From: Actinomadura coerulea
GTDB taxonomy: Bacteria; Actinomycetota; Actinomycetes; Streptosporangiales; Streptosporangiaceae
Length of the DNA: 64,000 bases
Direction of reading: 5' to 3'
Assembly: GCF_014208105.1 (NCBI RefSeq)
Contig: NZ_JACHMQ010000001.1
Coordinates: 6,944,001-7,008,000, forward strand
How positions within the stretch are numbered: position 1 is the first letter of the stretch; every line of letters begins with the position of its first letter. Below the pieces are notes generated by a model, which was not told the DNA's origin, did no database searches, and worked only from the letters and a program-made list of their open reading frames with translations. Below, piece after piece: positions 33,803 to 42,007 of this stretch. The position numbers were made by a program, and so were the translations under genes.

Positions 33803-33918
33803 GTGTCCCCTTCGTGTCGAGCGTCCCCTCCGCGATGAGCGCGTCCCCTCTGTGACGAGCGTGTCCCTCCGCGACGAGCGTGGTTCCTCGTGACGAGCGT
33901 GTCCCTTTTGTGACCAGG
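33803..33918. repeat. 18-20 bp degenerate tandem repeat, six units
   Basis: Units begin at 33803, 33823, 33841, 33861, 33880 and 33899 and share GTGTCCCTYYGYGACGAGC. The array fills the space immediately upstream of the sulfatase start in the divergent sulfatase/GH43 intergenic region. Confidence 0.8.
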
Positions 33919-33994
33919 GCGCCGGGCAAGCGTAACGATCCGGGCGCCGGTCGCGCATGCGGCGCCCGTTGGCCGTCCCGCCCCGGTTGTTGGC

Positions 33995-35494
33995 ATGATG
34001 CGGGGTGCCATGAGGTGGACTGACCGGGATCCGCGGGCGCTCGCACCGCTGCTGCCGCTGGTCGCGGGGGCCGCGATCAGCGCCCTGGTCGCGCTGGTCG
34101 TCTGGCTGGCCGTGACGGTGGCGCCGCCGGCCGGCGGCACGGGCGACCGCCCGCCGGGCGGTTCCGGCCGGACCGGCCCCGGCGCGTCGCCGGGCGCGCC
34201 GCCGCCGAGCCCGGCGGGCACTCCGGCGGCGATCGACCCGCCCGGCTACTCGCCCGCCGAGCCGGTGATCGACGGGTCCTTCGCCGACCCCGCCGTGATC
34301 AAGGTGGCGGGGACGTACTTCGCCTACGGCACCAACAACGCGGACGCGACGATGCCCGTCGCGACGGCCCCCTCGCCGACGGGGCCGTGGAAGGCGGCGC
34401 CCGGCGACGGCCTGGCGCGGCTTCCGGGATGGGCCGCCGGAGGCTGGACCTGGGCCCCCGAGGTCGTCCCGCCGCGCGAGTCCCCGGGCACGTACGTGCT
34501 GTACTTCTCCGCGCGCCGCAAGGACGGCGACGAGCAGTGCATCGGGACCGCGACCGCGTCCTCGCCCGCGGGCCCGTTCGTCCCGCAGGAGGGCGGGCCG
34601 CTGGTCTGCCCGCTGGACCTCGGCGGCGCGATCGACCCCGCGTCCTACATCGAGCGGGACGGCACCCGCTACCTGCTCTACAAGACCGACGCCCAGAAGA
34701 CGGCCGCGATCTACCTGGTCAGGCTGAGCCCGGACGGGCTGCGCCCGGCCGGCCCGGCGAAGCTGATCATGGGGCGCGCGGCGGACGAGCCCGTCCTGGT
34801 GGAGGCCCCCGACCTGGTCCGGCGCGGCGGGAAGTACGTGCTGCTGTACTCGGCGGGCTGGTACTTCAAGTCGAACTACCAGACGCGCTACGCGGTGGCC
34901 TCGTCGATCGAGGGGCCGTACGCCAAGGGCGGCCCCGTCCAGTCCACCGGCCTGTACGGCGGGAAGGTCGAGGGGCCGGGCAGCGCGGACGTGCTCGGCG
35001 ACGACACCGGCGACTACCTCGTCTTCCACGGCATCCTCGACCACCGCGGCGGCTCCAGGGTGACGCGCGGCATGTACGTCGCGCGTCTCGGCTGGGACGG
35101 GGCGCGGCCCGTCGTGCGGGGCGTTCCCGTCCGGTACGAGGCGGAGCGGGGGCGGCTGAACGGCTGCGTCTCGGCGCTGGGGCGCCCCAACGCGTCCGGG
35201 GGGTCGGCGGTCGGCCCCTTCGCGCGCGACGACTGCCGCGCCGAGGTGCCCGTGTTCGCGCCGACCGCGGGGAGCTACTCGGTCCGCACCCGGTACGCCA
35301 ACCGGTCCGGCCGCGACTCCGACCTGGAGATGTCGGTGAACGGTTATGCCGCGACGTCCGTGCGGCTGCGCGCCACGGCGGGCGCCGACTGGGCGTACGT
35401 CACCGCGACGGTGGAGCTGGCGGCGGGCTGGAACACGATCGGCCTTCGCCGCCTGGACGGCCAGGGGCAGGTCGACTACCTGGAACTGCGGTAG
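33995..35494 (+). CDS. Membrane-anchored GH43-like glycoside hydrolase with C-terminal carbohydrate-binding-like domain
   Basis: 499 residues. A signal anchor (ALAPLLPLVAGAAISALVAL) and a Pro/Gly linker precede a five-bladed propeller of GH43 type. DGSFADPAVIKVAGTYFAYG holds the base Asp, GAIDPASYIERDG the middle Asp, and LVEAPDLVRRGGKYVLLYS the acid Glu. The last 130 residues (VPVRYEAERGRLNGC to QVDYLEL) form a CBM6/35-like beta-sandwich. GH43 enzymes commonly cut arabinofuranosides, xylosides or galactans, so remodelling of a furanose-containing wall polymer is plausible. ATG 33995 is chosen; 33998 and 34010 are possible. The end overlaps the convergent GT39 gene by 19 bases. Confidence 0.85.
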   Translation: MMRGAMRWTDRDPRALAPLLPLVAGAAISALVALVVWLAVTVAPPAGGTGDRPPGGSGRTGPGASPGAPPPSPAGTPAAIDPPGYSPAEPVIDGSFADPAVIKVAGTYFAYGTNNADATMPVATAPSPTGPWKAAPGDGLARLPGWAAGGWTWAPEVVPPRESPGTYVLYFSARRKDGDEQCIGTATASSPAGPFVPQEGGPLVCPLDLGGAIDPASYIERDGTRYLLYKTDAQKTAAIYLVRLSPDGLRPAGPAKLIMGRAADEPVLVEAPDLVRRGGKYVLLYSAGWYFKSNYQTRYAVASSIEGPYAKGGPVQSTGLYGGKVEGPGSADVLGDDTGDYLVFHGILDHRGGSRVTRGMYVARLGWDGARPVVRGVPVRYEAERGRLNGCVSALGRPNASGGSAVGPFARDDCRAEVPVFAPTAGSYSVRTRYANRSGRDSDLEMSVNGYAATSVRLRATAGADWAYVTATVELAAGWNTIGLRRLDGQGQVDYLELR

Positions 35495-37014
35495 GGGCCC
35501 GTCCTCTCGAACAGGACGAGCCAGCCGCCCCGGTAGGTCCACGTCCCGGCCCTGCGCCAGGGCCCGGCCGACCGCACCGCGCGCTCCCGCCGTTCGATGA
35601 TCGGGCCGTGCGGGTCGAGCGACCGGTGGTTCATCACCCACACCCGGTCCGTCCGGGCGAGCCTCGGCGGCAGCTCGCGGGGGAGCAGATCGCGGCCCTT
35701 GAGGTTGGCGGCGGCCACCGGGTCCGTGCTCACACCGGCGTCGCGCAGCCGTCCGAAGGCGTCCGGATAGGCGGCGGCGCTCCATCGGGCGCTCCCCGCG
35801 AGGTAGACGATGGCGTCACCGGGCCGGGCGTGCGCGCGGACGGCGTCGGCGGCCGCGCGCATGTCGTCGGGGCGGCTGTCCTGGCGGCGGAGGTAGTCGT
35901 GGGCCCGCAGGGACGGGACGGCGAGCACCGCCGCGGCGACGGTCACCAGGGCGGCGCGGGCGGCGGGATGGCGGGCGGCGGTGAGCAGCCCGGCCAGGCC
36001 GGCGCCGACGAGCAGCGCGACGGCGGGCAGGCAGTAGGTCGTGTACCGGTAGTAGAAGACCGGGTCCGACACGCTGGAGACGAGGAGCAGCAGCACGGTC
36101 GGCACGACGGCCCATGGGAGCGCGACGGCGGGCAGGGAAGCCGTGCGATGCGGGACGGAGGCGCGTCCCAGGACGCTCGCCACCACGCCGAGCAGTGCGA
36201 GCGCCAGGACCGGTGCGACGAGTGCCCGGTCTCCTGTCAGGAACTGGAGCTGCGCCCACGCGACGTCCCACGACGGCCGGGGAAGCCATTTCACCTGGCG
36301 TTTCTGGTCCTGCGCCGCGAGCGCCAGAACAACGAGCGGGGCCGCGGCCAACGCCGCGGACACCAGCCAGCGCAGCCACACGCCGGCCTTAGGGCGGGTC
36401 AGGAGAAGGGTCACGCCGTGCGCCGCGAGTAGCAGGGCCCCGTCCAGATGCAGGAACCCCAGCACCGCGACCGCGGGGGCGTAGCCCGCGAACCACCGCC
36501 ATGGCCGCCGCTCGTCCCGGTCGAGCGCCCTGACGAGCAGGTAGGTCGCGAGGACCGCGACGGCCGCGGTCATCGCGTAGGAGCGCGCCTCCTGCGCCCA
36601 CCGGCTCGTCTGCGGACCGGCGGCCCACGCCAGCCCGGCGGCGAGCCCGGCCGGCGGCCCGAGGCAGCGCCGGCCGATGACGGCGAGGCCCGCGGCGGCC
36701 GCCGCCATGGCGAGCGCGCTGGGCAGCCGCAACGCGAGCGCTCCCGTCCCGAACACCGCCACCCAGGGCTTCATGACCAGGTAGTAGAGGGCGTGGACGA
36801 GGTCCAGGTGCGGGAAGACGCGCAGCATGTCGCCGTACGACCGCGTCGTCATGCTGACGGTGGCGGCCTCGTCCAGCCACAGCGACGGGGAGCCGATGCC
36901 GACGAGCGCCGCGGCGAGCGTCAGCGCGGCGCAGGCGAGCGGGGGCAGCGGCCCGGCGAGCCGGCGGCCGGCGCGCGCCGTGCCGTCCCGCGACCGGCTA
37001 GCCGTCTCGATCAT
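35476..37014 (-). CDS. GT39-like polytopic membrane glycosyltransferase
   Basis: 512 residues with about eleven transmembrane helices. After helix 1 comes SPSLWLDEAATVS, whose Asp-Glu is the catalytic motif of the GT-C superfamily (GT39/ArnT/PMT). Such enzymes use polyprenyl-phosphate sugars outside the membrane. The C-terminal soluble part (ARPGDAIVYLAGSARWSAAA and RVWVMNHRSLDP) is the usual external domain. Its start lies 17 bases inside the end of the upstream GT2 gene, so it is the last gene of a coupled operon starting with the sulfotransferase-like genes. It may add a decorating sugar to the exported polymer. Confidence 0.88.
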   Translation of the reverse strand: MIETASRSRDGTARAGRRLAGPLPPLACAALTLAAALVGIGSPSLWLDEAATVSMTTRSYGDMLRVFPHLDLVHALYYLVMKPWVAVFGTGALALRLPSALAMAAAAAGLAVIGRRCLGPPAGLAAGLAWAAGPQTSRWAQEARSYAMTAAVAVLATYLLVRALDRDERRPWRWFAGYAPAVAVLGFLHLDGALLLAAHGVTLLLTRPKAGVWLRWLVSAALAAAPLVVLALAAQDQKRQVKWLPRPSWDVAWAQLQFLTGDRALVAPVLALALLGVVASVLGRASVPHRTASLPAVALPWAVVPTVLLLLVSSVSDPVFYYRYTTYCLPAVALLVGAGLAGLLTAARHPAARAALVTVAAAVLAVPSLRAHDYLRRQDSRPDDMRAAADAVRAHARPGDAIVYLAGSARWSAAAYPDAFGRLRDAGVSTDPVAAANLKGRDLLPRELPPRLARTDRVWVMNHRSLDPHGPIIERRERAVRSAGPWRRAGTWTYRGGWLVLFERTGPYRSSR

Positions 37015-37996
37015 GACCTCGGCCGTGGGGAGGTAACTCGGCTTCCGCGCTCTGCCGGACCCCGGCCTCCCGGAGGATCGCGGCGGTCGGCCTCGGGCGG
37101 GTGAACAGGCCGTCCTTCACGCCGCGGACCAGCGCACGGCGCAGCACCGCGCGGTCGGAGGAGCCCGCGAACGTGCGGGCCCAGCGCCGCGCCGTCGACC
37201 CCGCGTACAGCGCGCGTTCCGGCGGCGCGAGGCCGCGGCTCCCGGTGAACAGCCAGATCTTGTTGCGCACCTCGTAGAAGAAGCGGTCGCCGGGGTCCGC
37301 GTCCGTCCCGCCGAACTCCCTGGTCTTGTGCACCACGACGCTGCCGGGGCAGAGGAGTCCGCGGCGCCCGCGCAGCAGCCGCGTCGTGAACTCGAAGTCG
37401 TCGTTCCAGAGGAAGTAGTCGGCGACCGGCAGCCCGCGCTCGCGCACCGCCGCCGCGTCCACCAGCGCGGACACGAAGGACGCGGACCGGATCGGCACGC
37501 AGCCCGCCGCGTGCGCGAGCCGCGTCTCGGCGGCCGTCGCCCGCGGTTTGGGGCGGGGGGTGTTCATCGGGTGGTCCCGGCCGTCGGTCCACACGACCCG
37601 GCTCGCCACGAGGACGGGCGGCCCGTCCTCCCCGGTCGCGGCCTCCCGCCGCGCGTCCAGCAGGGCTTGGAGGGCCTCCGGCTCGGGCACGGTGTCGTCG
37701 TCCAGCAGCCAGAGCAGGCCGGCGCCCGCGCCCATCGCCCGCGCCATGCCCGCGCTGAACCCGCCGGCCCCGCCGATGTTGCGGGACAGGCTGAGCAGGT
37801 CCACGCCGGGGAACCGCTCGGCGACCATCGCGGCCGTTCCATCGGCGGACGCGTTGTCGACCACGATGATCCGGTCCGGGGGGCGCGTCTGGGCGCCGAG
37901 CGCGGTCAGGGCCTCGTCGAGCAGGTCGCGCCGGTTGTAGGTGACGACGACCGCGGCGACGGACGGTCCGCCGCGGCTCCGCGGGCCCGGCGTCAC
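36998..37996 (-). CDS. GT2 glycosyltransferase, GlfT1-like
   Basis: 332 residues from GTG 37996, which overlaps the stop of the preceding gene (GTGA). The GT-A core has AAVVVTYNRRDLL, IIVVDNASADGT, SRNIGGAGGFSAGM and LLWLLDDDTVPE (the DDD metal site), then YFLWNDDFEFTTRLLRGRRG. The NxGGAGGF motif and the W-N-D-D-F-E-F motif are shared with galactofuranosyl- and rhamnosyltransferases. In mycobacteria GlfT1 starts the galactan that GlfT2 extends. With glf and glfT2 on the facing strand, a GlfT1 role is likely; a rhamnosyltransferase is the main alternative. Confidence 0.85.
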   Translation of the reverse strand: MTPGPRSRGGPSVAAVVVTYNRRDLLDEALTALGAQTRPPDRIIVVDNASADGTAAMVAERFPGVDLLSLSRNIGGAGGFSAGMARAMGAGAGLLWLLDDDTVPEPEALQALLDARREAATGEDGPPVLVASRVVWTDGRDHPMNTPRPKPRATAAETRLAHAAGCVPIRSASFVSALVDAAAVRERGLPVADYFLWNDDFEFTTRLLRGRRGLLCPGSVVVHKTREFGGTDADPGDRFFYEVRNKIWLFTGSRGLAPPERALYAGSTARRWARTFAGSSDRAVLRRALVRGVKDGLFTRPRPTAAILREAGVRQSAEAELPPHGRGHDRDG

Positions 37997-39276
37997 GGGT
38001 TGCGCCTGCCCGTGGCCCGGCGGGCGGCGCGCTGCAGCGCCGGCGACGGCGAGGCGGCGGTCTCCATGAGCCGCTCCAGGTTCTCCCTCACGCCCTCCAT
38101 CTCGCTGTGCAGGTGCGCGAGGCCGACGCGTTCGCGCGCCAGCGACAGCTCCTCCAGCAGGTGCGCCACCACCCCGATGGACGCGGTCGCGACCAGCTCC
38201 TCCGGGACGTCGCCGGGGAGCATCGCGGCCTCCGGCGCCCGCGAGGTCGTCAACTCGTCGAGGTCGCCGGCCACGTCGTACCCGGAGGCGCGCAGCGACT
38301 CGGCCAGCTCGCGGGTCCGGCGCGCGGCCCACGCGGCGTGCCGGGCGGGCAGCCCCATCCGGGTGCGGTCCGCGCCGGCCGTCCCGCCGGCGGTCCGCGC
38401 CGGCCCCCCGGATCCGGCCCCACCTCCGGAGACACCGGCTCCGGAGACGGCGCCCTTGGAGACACCGCCCTCGGAGGCGCCGTGCCCGAGGAAGTGCTCC
38501 TGGACCATGCGCTCGTAGTCGCCGCCGAGCGCCGGGCCGAGCCTCTCGTTCAGGCGGCGCAGCAGTTCCGCCTCGACCGCCGACAGCGGCTCGTCCCCGG
38601 GGAGGCCGCCGAGGTCGCACACCCCGTCCGGGACGCCGACCAGGGTCCGGAGCCTCTCCCACATCGCGGCGCGACCGCCGGGCGGCGGCAGCGTGAGGAC
38701 GTGGACGCGTTCCCGGGGCACCGCCGACCCCCAGGCCCGCAGCACCCGCACCGGGTCGTGCAGGCCCCAGAACATCTCCCCGTACGGCTCCGGCGCGTCG
38801 ATGCCGAGCTCGACGAGATCGTCGACGAACCGCTCGAACGTGATGGTGTGCGCGTGGCGGATCTGCTCCTGCCAGTCGAGGATCAGCTGCCAGCCCAGGT
38901 CGCGGGTGGCGAAGACCACGTGCACCTCGGCGGGCTCCAGCGCCGAGACGGCCCGCTTGACCTGCTGTTCGGTCGCCCCGCCCAGCAGAGGCTGGGAGAA
39001 GACGACCGCGGGGCCGTCCCAGTCGTGGACGCGCCGCACCACGCGGTCCCACGCGCCGTCCCAGGCCGGGTCCCGGTGGCCGCCCCAGCTCATCTCGCGC
39101 AGGTCCATCACGGCCCCGAAGTGCTCCTGCGGCCCGGTGACCGGGTAGCAGACACCGGCGTCGCCCAGCCGCCGCCGGTTGCTCCACAGCGCTCGGTGCA
39201 GGAAGGCCGCCTCGGCCGTCGGTGCCCCGACATGCAGATAGACGGACTTGCCCGGGTCCCCCATGCGGGCGCTCAC
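37993..39276 (-). CDS. Sulfotransferase-like protein with degenerate PAPS loop
   Basis: 427 residues from GTG 39276, whose GTGA overlaps the stop of the upstream paralogue; ATG 39264 is also possible. It aligns with that paralogue along its length (VHVVFATRDLGWQLILDWQEQ, ERVHVLTLPPPGG, LLRRLNERLG), so the two arose by duplication. The 5'-phosphosulfate-binding loop, GAAKSGTTFL in the paralogue, is here GAPTAEAAFL (residues 17-26): the Lys, Gly and both Thr needed for PAPS binding are gone. It is probably a catalytically dead partner or a protein with a new role. The linker after residue 270 is Gly-rich and variable. Confidence 0.8.
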   Translation of the reverse strand: MSARMGDPGKSVYLHVGAPTAEAAFLHRALWSNRRRLGDAGVCYPVTGPQEHFGAVMDLREMSWGGHRDPAWDGAWDRVVRRVHDWDGPAVVFSQPLLGGATEQQVKRAVSALEPAEVHVVFATRDLGWQLILDWQEQIRHAHTITFERFVDDLVELGIDAPEPYGEMFWGLHDPVRVLRAWGSAVPRERVHVLTLPPPGGRAAMWERLRTLVGVPDGVCDLGGLPGDEPLSAVEAELLRRLNERLGPALGGDYERMVQEHFLGHGASEGGVSKGAVSGAGVSGGGAGSGGPARTAGGTAGADRTRMGLPARHAAWAARRTRELAESLRASGYDVAGDLDELTTSRAPEAAMLPGDVPEELVATASIGVVAHLLEELSLARERVGLAHLHSEMEGVRENLERLMETAASPSPALQRAARRATGRRNP

Positions 39277-40766
39277 CTCGTTCTCGTCTCGGCGTCGGGG
39301 CGTTGCGTCCCGCCCTGGATCCTGCGGTAGGCGCCGCGCAGGCGGAGCGTCGCCGGGTAGCGCTCGCGCGCCGTCCGCTTGGCCCGCTCGACGAACGGCG
39401 CGGCGTCCTGGAGGAGCCGGTCCGTCGTTTCGAGCAGGGCGGCCGAACCCTCGCGCAGCATGTCGATCTGGTCGTGGACGGGGAGGCCGGCGCCGGGCAC
39501 CGCCTCGCTCCGCTCCCGGTTCTCCCGGACGCGCCGCAGCAGCGCCGCGACGGCGTCGACGCCCACGTCCGCGATCTCCGCCCAGCGCGACTCGTCGGGC
39601 GGCGGCGCGGGCGCGGTGCCGAGAGCCGGGCCGGACGCCGCCGCCGGCATCAGCTCGTACAGGTCGCCCACCACGTCGTAGCCCGCCGCGCGGAGCCCCT
39701 CGACGGTCTCGACGGCCCGTTCCGTGGCCCACGGGACGTGCTCGCCGGGCAGTTCGATCCTGACCGGATGCGGACGTCCGGTCAGGACCTGCTGCGCGAG
39801 GAAGAGCTTGACGTCCTCGTTGTAGGCGTGCCAGCCGACGCGGTCGCCGAGCGTCTCGTTGAGGCGCAGCAGGAACTGCGTCTCGCTCAGCCCGAGCGAC
39901 GGGTTGGCGAACGTCCGGGACAGGTCGTAGTCGTCCGGGACGAGGCCGGTGGCGGCGCAGAAGCGCCTCCAGAGCAGGTCGCGGGGCGCGCCGGGCCGGG
40001 GGAGGGTGACGACGTGGACCCGCTCGGGCGGCACGTTCTCGCCCCAGCGGCCGAGCACCGCGACCGGATCCTGGAGGCCCCAGAACAGCCGCGCGCTCTC
40101 GTAGGCGTGCCACTCCCGCCGTCGCAGCGACGTCACGAACTCGGTGAACGAGGTCGTGAAGCGGTTCTTGACGTCCTCCTGCCAGTGCGCCGGGATCTGC
40201 CGGCCGAGGTCGCGCGCGGTGAAGACCACGTGGACGTCGGCGAAACCGAGGTCGGCCATGGCCTGCCGGATCCAGCGCGACCGGGCGGGCGCGAACAACT
40301 CCTGCGAGATGATCACGTTGCCGGGCCAGTCGCGGGCCTCGGCGACGAGGTCGTGCCACGCGCCCCGGGTGGCGGGGTCGGACGCCTCGCGGAAGAACGT
40401 CCGCCGCAGGTCGAACGCGGCGCGGACGTGCGCGGCCTGGTCGCGGCCCGGGTAGAGGACGCCGCGCTCGCGCAGCCGGTCGCGGTTGTGCCACAGCACC
40501 TGCTGGAGGAAGGTCGTGCCGCTCTTGGCGGCACCGACGTGCAGGAAGACCGAGGGGCGCGTACCGCCAGCGGGAGCAGCGTGCACTGCGTCAAGGGGAG
40601 CGCTGTGCTCTGAATCAAGGGGAGCATGGGGCACTGCACCGCTGGGCGCCGCTCTGCCGAGAGCACTGTGCGCCGCACTGCCGGGAGTGGGTGGGGCCAC
40701 CGCGATCCTTGGCTTCCTGCGCCGGTACGTGACGAACCCCGGGTATCTTAGCCGCATTCCGTACAT
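39273..40766 (-). CDS. Sulfotransferase-family protein (PAPS-dependent)
   Basis: 497 residues. After a low-complexity N-terminus (residues 1-70), the P-loop-like PAPS site is FLHVGAAKSGTTFLQQVLWHN (K81, T84, T85). The 3'-phosphate region is recognisable in VHVVFTARDLGRQIPAHWQE. The C-terminal 150 residues are helical. Such enzymes sulfate carbohydrates or small molecules; the acceptor is unknown. It is the first gene of the minus-strand operon with its degenerate paralogue, the GlfT1-like transferase and the GT39 protein, and it is divergent from glf, so a glycan acceptor made by this cluster is the natural candidate. Confidence 0.85.
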   Translation of the reverse strand: MYGMRLRYPGFVTYRRRKPRIAVAPPTPGSAAHSALGRAAPSGAVPHAPLDSEHSAPLDAVHAAPAGGTRPSVFLHVGAAKSGTTFLQQVLWHNRDRLRERGVLYPGRDQAAHVRAAFDLRRTFFREASDPATRGAWHDLVAEARDWPGNVIISQELFAPARSRWIRQAMADLGFADVHVVFTARDLGRQIPAHWQEDVKNRFTTSFTEFVTSLRRREWHAYESARLFWGLQDPVAVLGRWGENVPPERVHVVTLPRPGAPRDLLWRRFCAATGLVPDDYDLSRTFANPSLGLSETQFLLRLNETLGDRVGWHAYNEDVKLFLAQQVLTGRPHPVRIELPGEHVPWATERAVETVEGLRAAGYDVVGDLYELMPAAASGPALGTAPAPPPDESRWAEIADVGVDAVAALLRRVRENRERSEAVPGAGLPVHDQIDMLREGSAALLETTDRLLQDAAPFVERAKRTARERYPATLRLRGAYRRIQGGTQRPDAETRTR

Positions 40767-40837
40767 AGGGATCCGGCCGGCGCCCCCGTGCGGCCAGGTC
40801 CTCGCTCCCCCCGCCCGAGTCGGATGGACGCCGTCCA

Positions 40838-42007
40838 GTGAACGTTGATCTCGTGGTGGCCGGGGCCGGGTTCTTCGGTCTCACGGTCGCCGAACGGTGC
40901 GCGGCCGGGCTCGGCCTGCGCGTGCTCGTGCTCGACCGCCGCGACCACATCGGCGGGAACGCCTACAGCGAGGCGGAGCCGGAGACGGGCATCGAGGTGC
41001 ACCGCTACGGCGCGCACCTGTTCCACACCTCCAACGAGCGGGTGTGGGAGTACGCGAACCGGTTCACCGCCTTCACCGGCTACCGGCACCGCGTGTACTC
41101 CACCTACAAGGGCCGCGTCTACTCGATGCCGATCAACCTCGGCACGATCTGCGAGTACTTCGGCCGGGTCTTCACCCCCGGTGAGGCGCGCGCGCTGATC
41201 GCCGAGCAGGCCGCCGAGATCAGCCGCCCGGCCAACCTGGAGGAGCAGGCGATCTCGCTGATCGGGCGCCCGCTGTACGAGGCGTTCATCCGCGGCTACA
41301 CCGCCAAGCAGTGGCGGACCGACCCCCGCGACCTGCCGGCGGAGATCATCACCCGGCTCCCGGTGCGCTACACCTTCGACAACCGCTACTTCGACGACAC
41401 CTACGAGGGGCTCCCGGTCGACGGCTACACCGCCTGGCTGGAGCGCATGGCCGACCACCCCAACATCGAGGTCCGGCTGAACACCGACTTCCTCGACCTG
41501 CGGGACGACGCCGTCGGCAACGTGCCCGTCGTCTACACCGGCCCGCTGGACCGCTACTTCGACTACGCCGAGGGCGAGCTGGGCTGGCGGACGCTGGACT
41601 TCGAGACGGAGGTCGTGCCGACCGGCGACTTCCAGGGCACCCCGGTCATGAACTACGCCGACGAGGACGTCCCCTACACCCGGATCCACGAGTTCCGGCA
41701 CTTCCACCCCGAGCGTGCGGCCTACCCGTCCGACCGGACGGTCATCATGCGGGAGTACTCGCGGGCCGCCGCGCGCGGCGACGAGCCGTACTATCCGGTC
41801 AACACCGCCGCCGACCGGGCCCGGCTGCTCGCCTACCGGGAGCTGGCCGGACGCGAGGACGGTGTGATCTTCGGCGGGCGGCTCGGCACCTACAAGTACC
41901 TCGACATGCACATGGCCATCGCCAGCGCGCTCACCATGGTCGAAAACCGGCTGCGTCCCCATTTCGGCGAGGGTTCGCGTCTCACCAGCGGAGGTATGGA
42001 CGAGTGA
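40838..42007 (+). CDS. glf: UDP-galactopyranose mutase
   Basis: Converts UDP-galactopyranose to UDP-galactofuranose, the donor for galactan synthesis; FAD-dependent and cytosolic. The 389 residues have the FAD motif GAGFFG (residues 9-14) and VLDRRDHIGGNAY. The signature residues of the family follow: RYGAHLFHTSNERVWEY, INLGTICEYFG, GYTAKQW, RLPVRYTFDNRYFDDTYEGL, and a C-terminal FGGRLGTYKYLDMHMAIASA. GTG 40838 starts the plus-strand operon; its stop overlaps the glfT2 start by four bases (42004-42007). Confidence 0.97.
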   Translation: MNVDLVVAGAGFFGLTVAERCAAGLGLRVLVLDRRDHIGGNAYSEAEPETGIEVHRYGAHLFHTSNERVWEYANRFTAFTGYRHRVYSTYKGRVYSMPINLGTICEYFGRVFTPGEARALIAEQAAEISRPANLEEQAISLIGRPLYEAFIRGYTAKQWRTDPRDLPAEIITRLPVRYTFDNRYFDDTYEGLPVDGYTAWLERMADHPNIEVRLNTDFLDLRDDAVGNVPVVYTGPLDRYFDYAEGELGWRTLDFETEVVPTGDFQGTPVMNYADEDVPYTRIHEFRHFHPERAAYPSDRTVIMREYSRAAARGDEPYYPVNTAADRARLLAYRELAGREDGVIFGGRLGTYKYLDMHMAIASALTMVENRLRPHFGEGSRLTSGGMDE

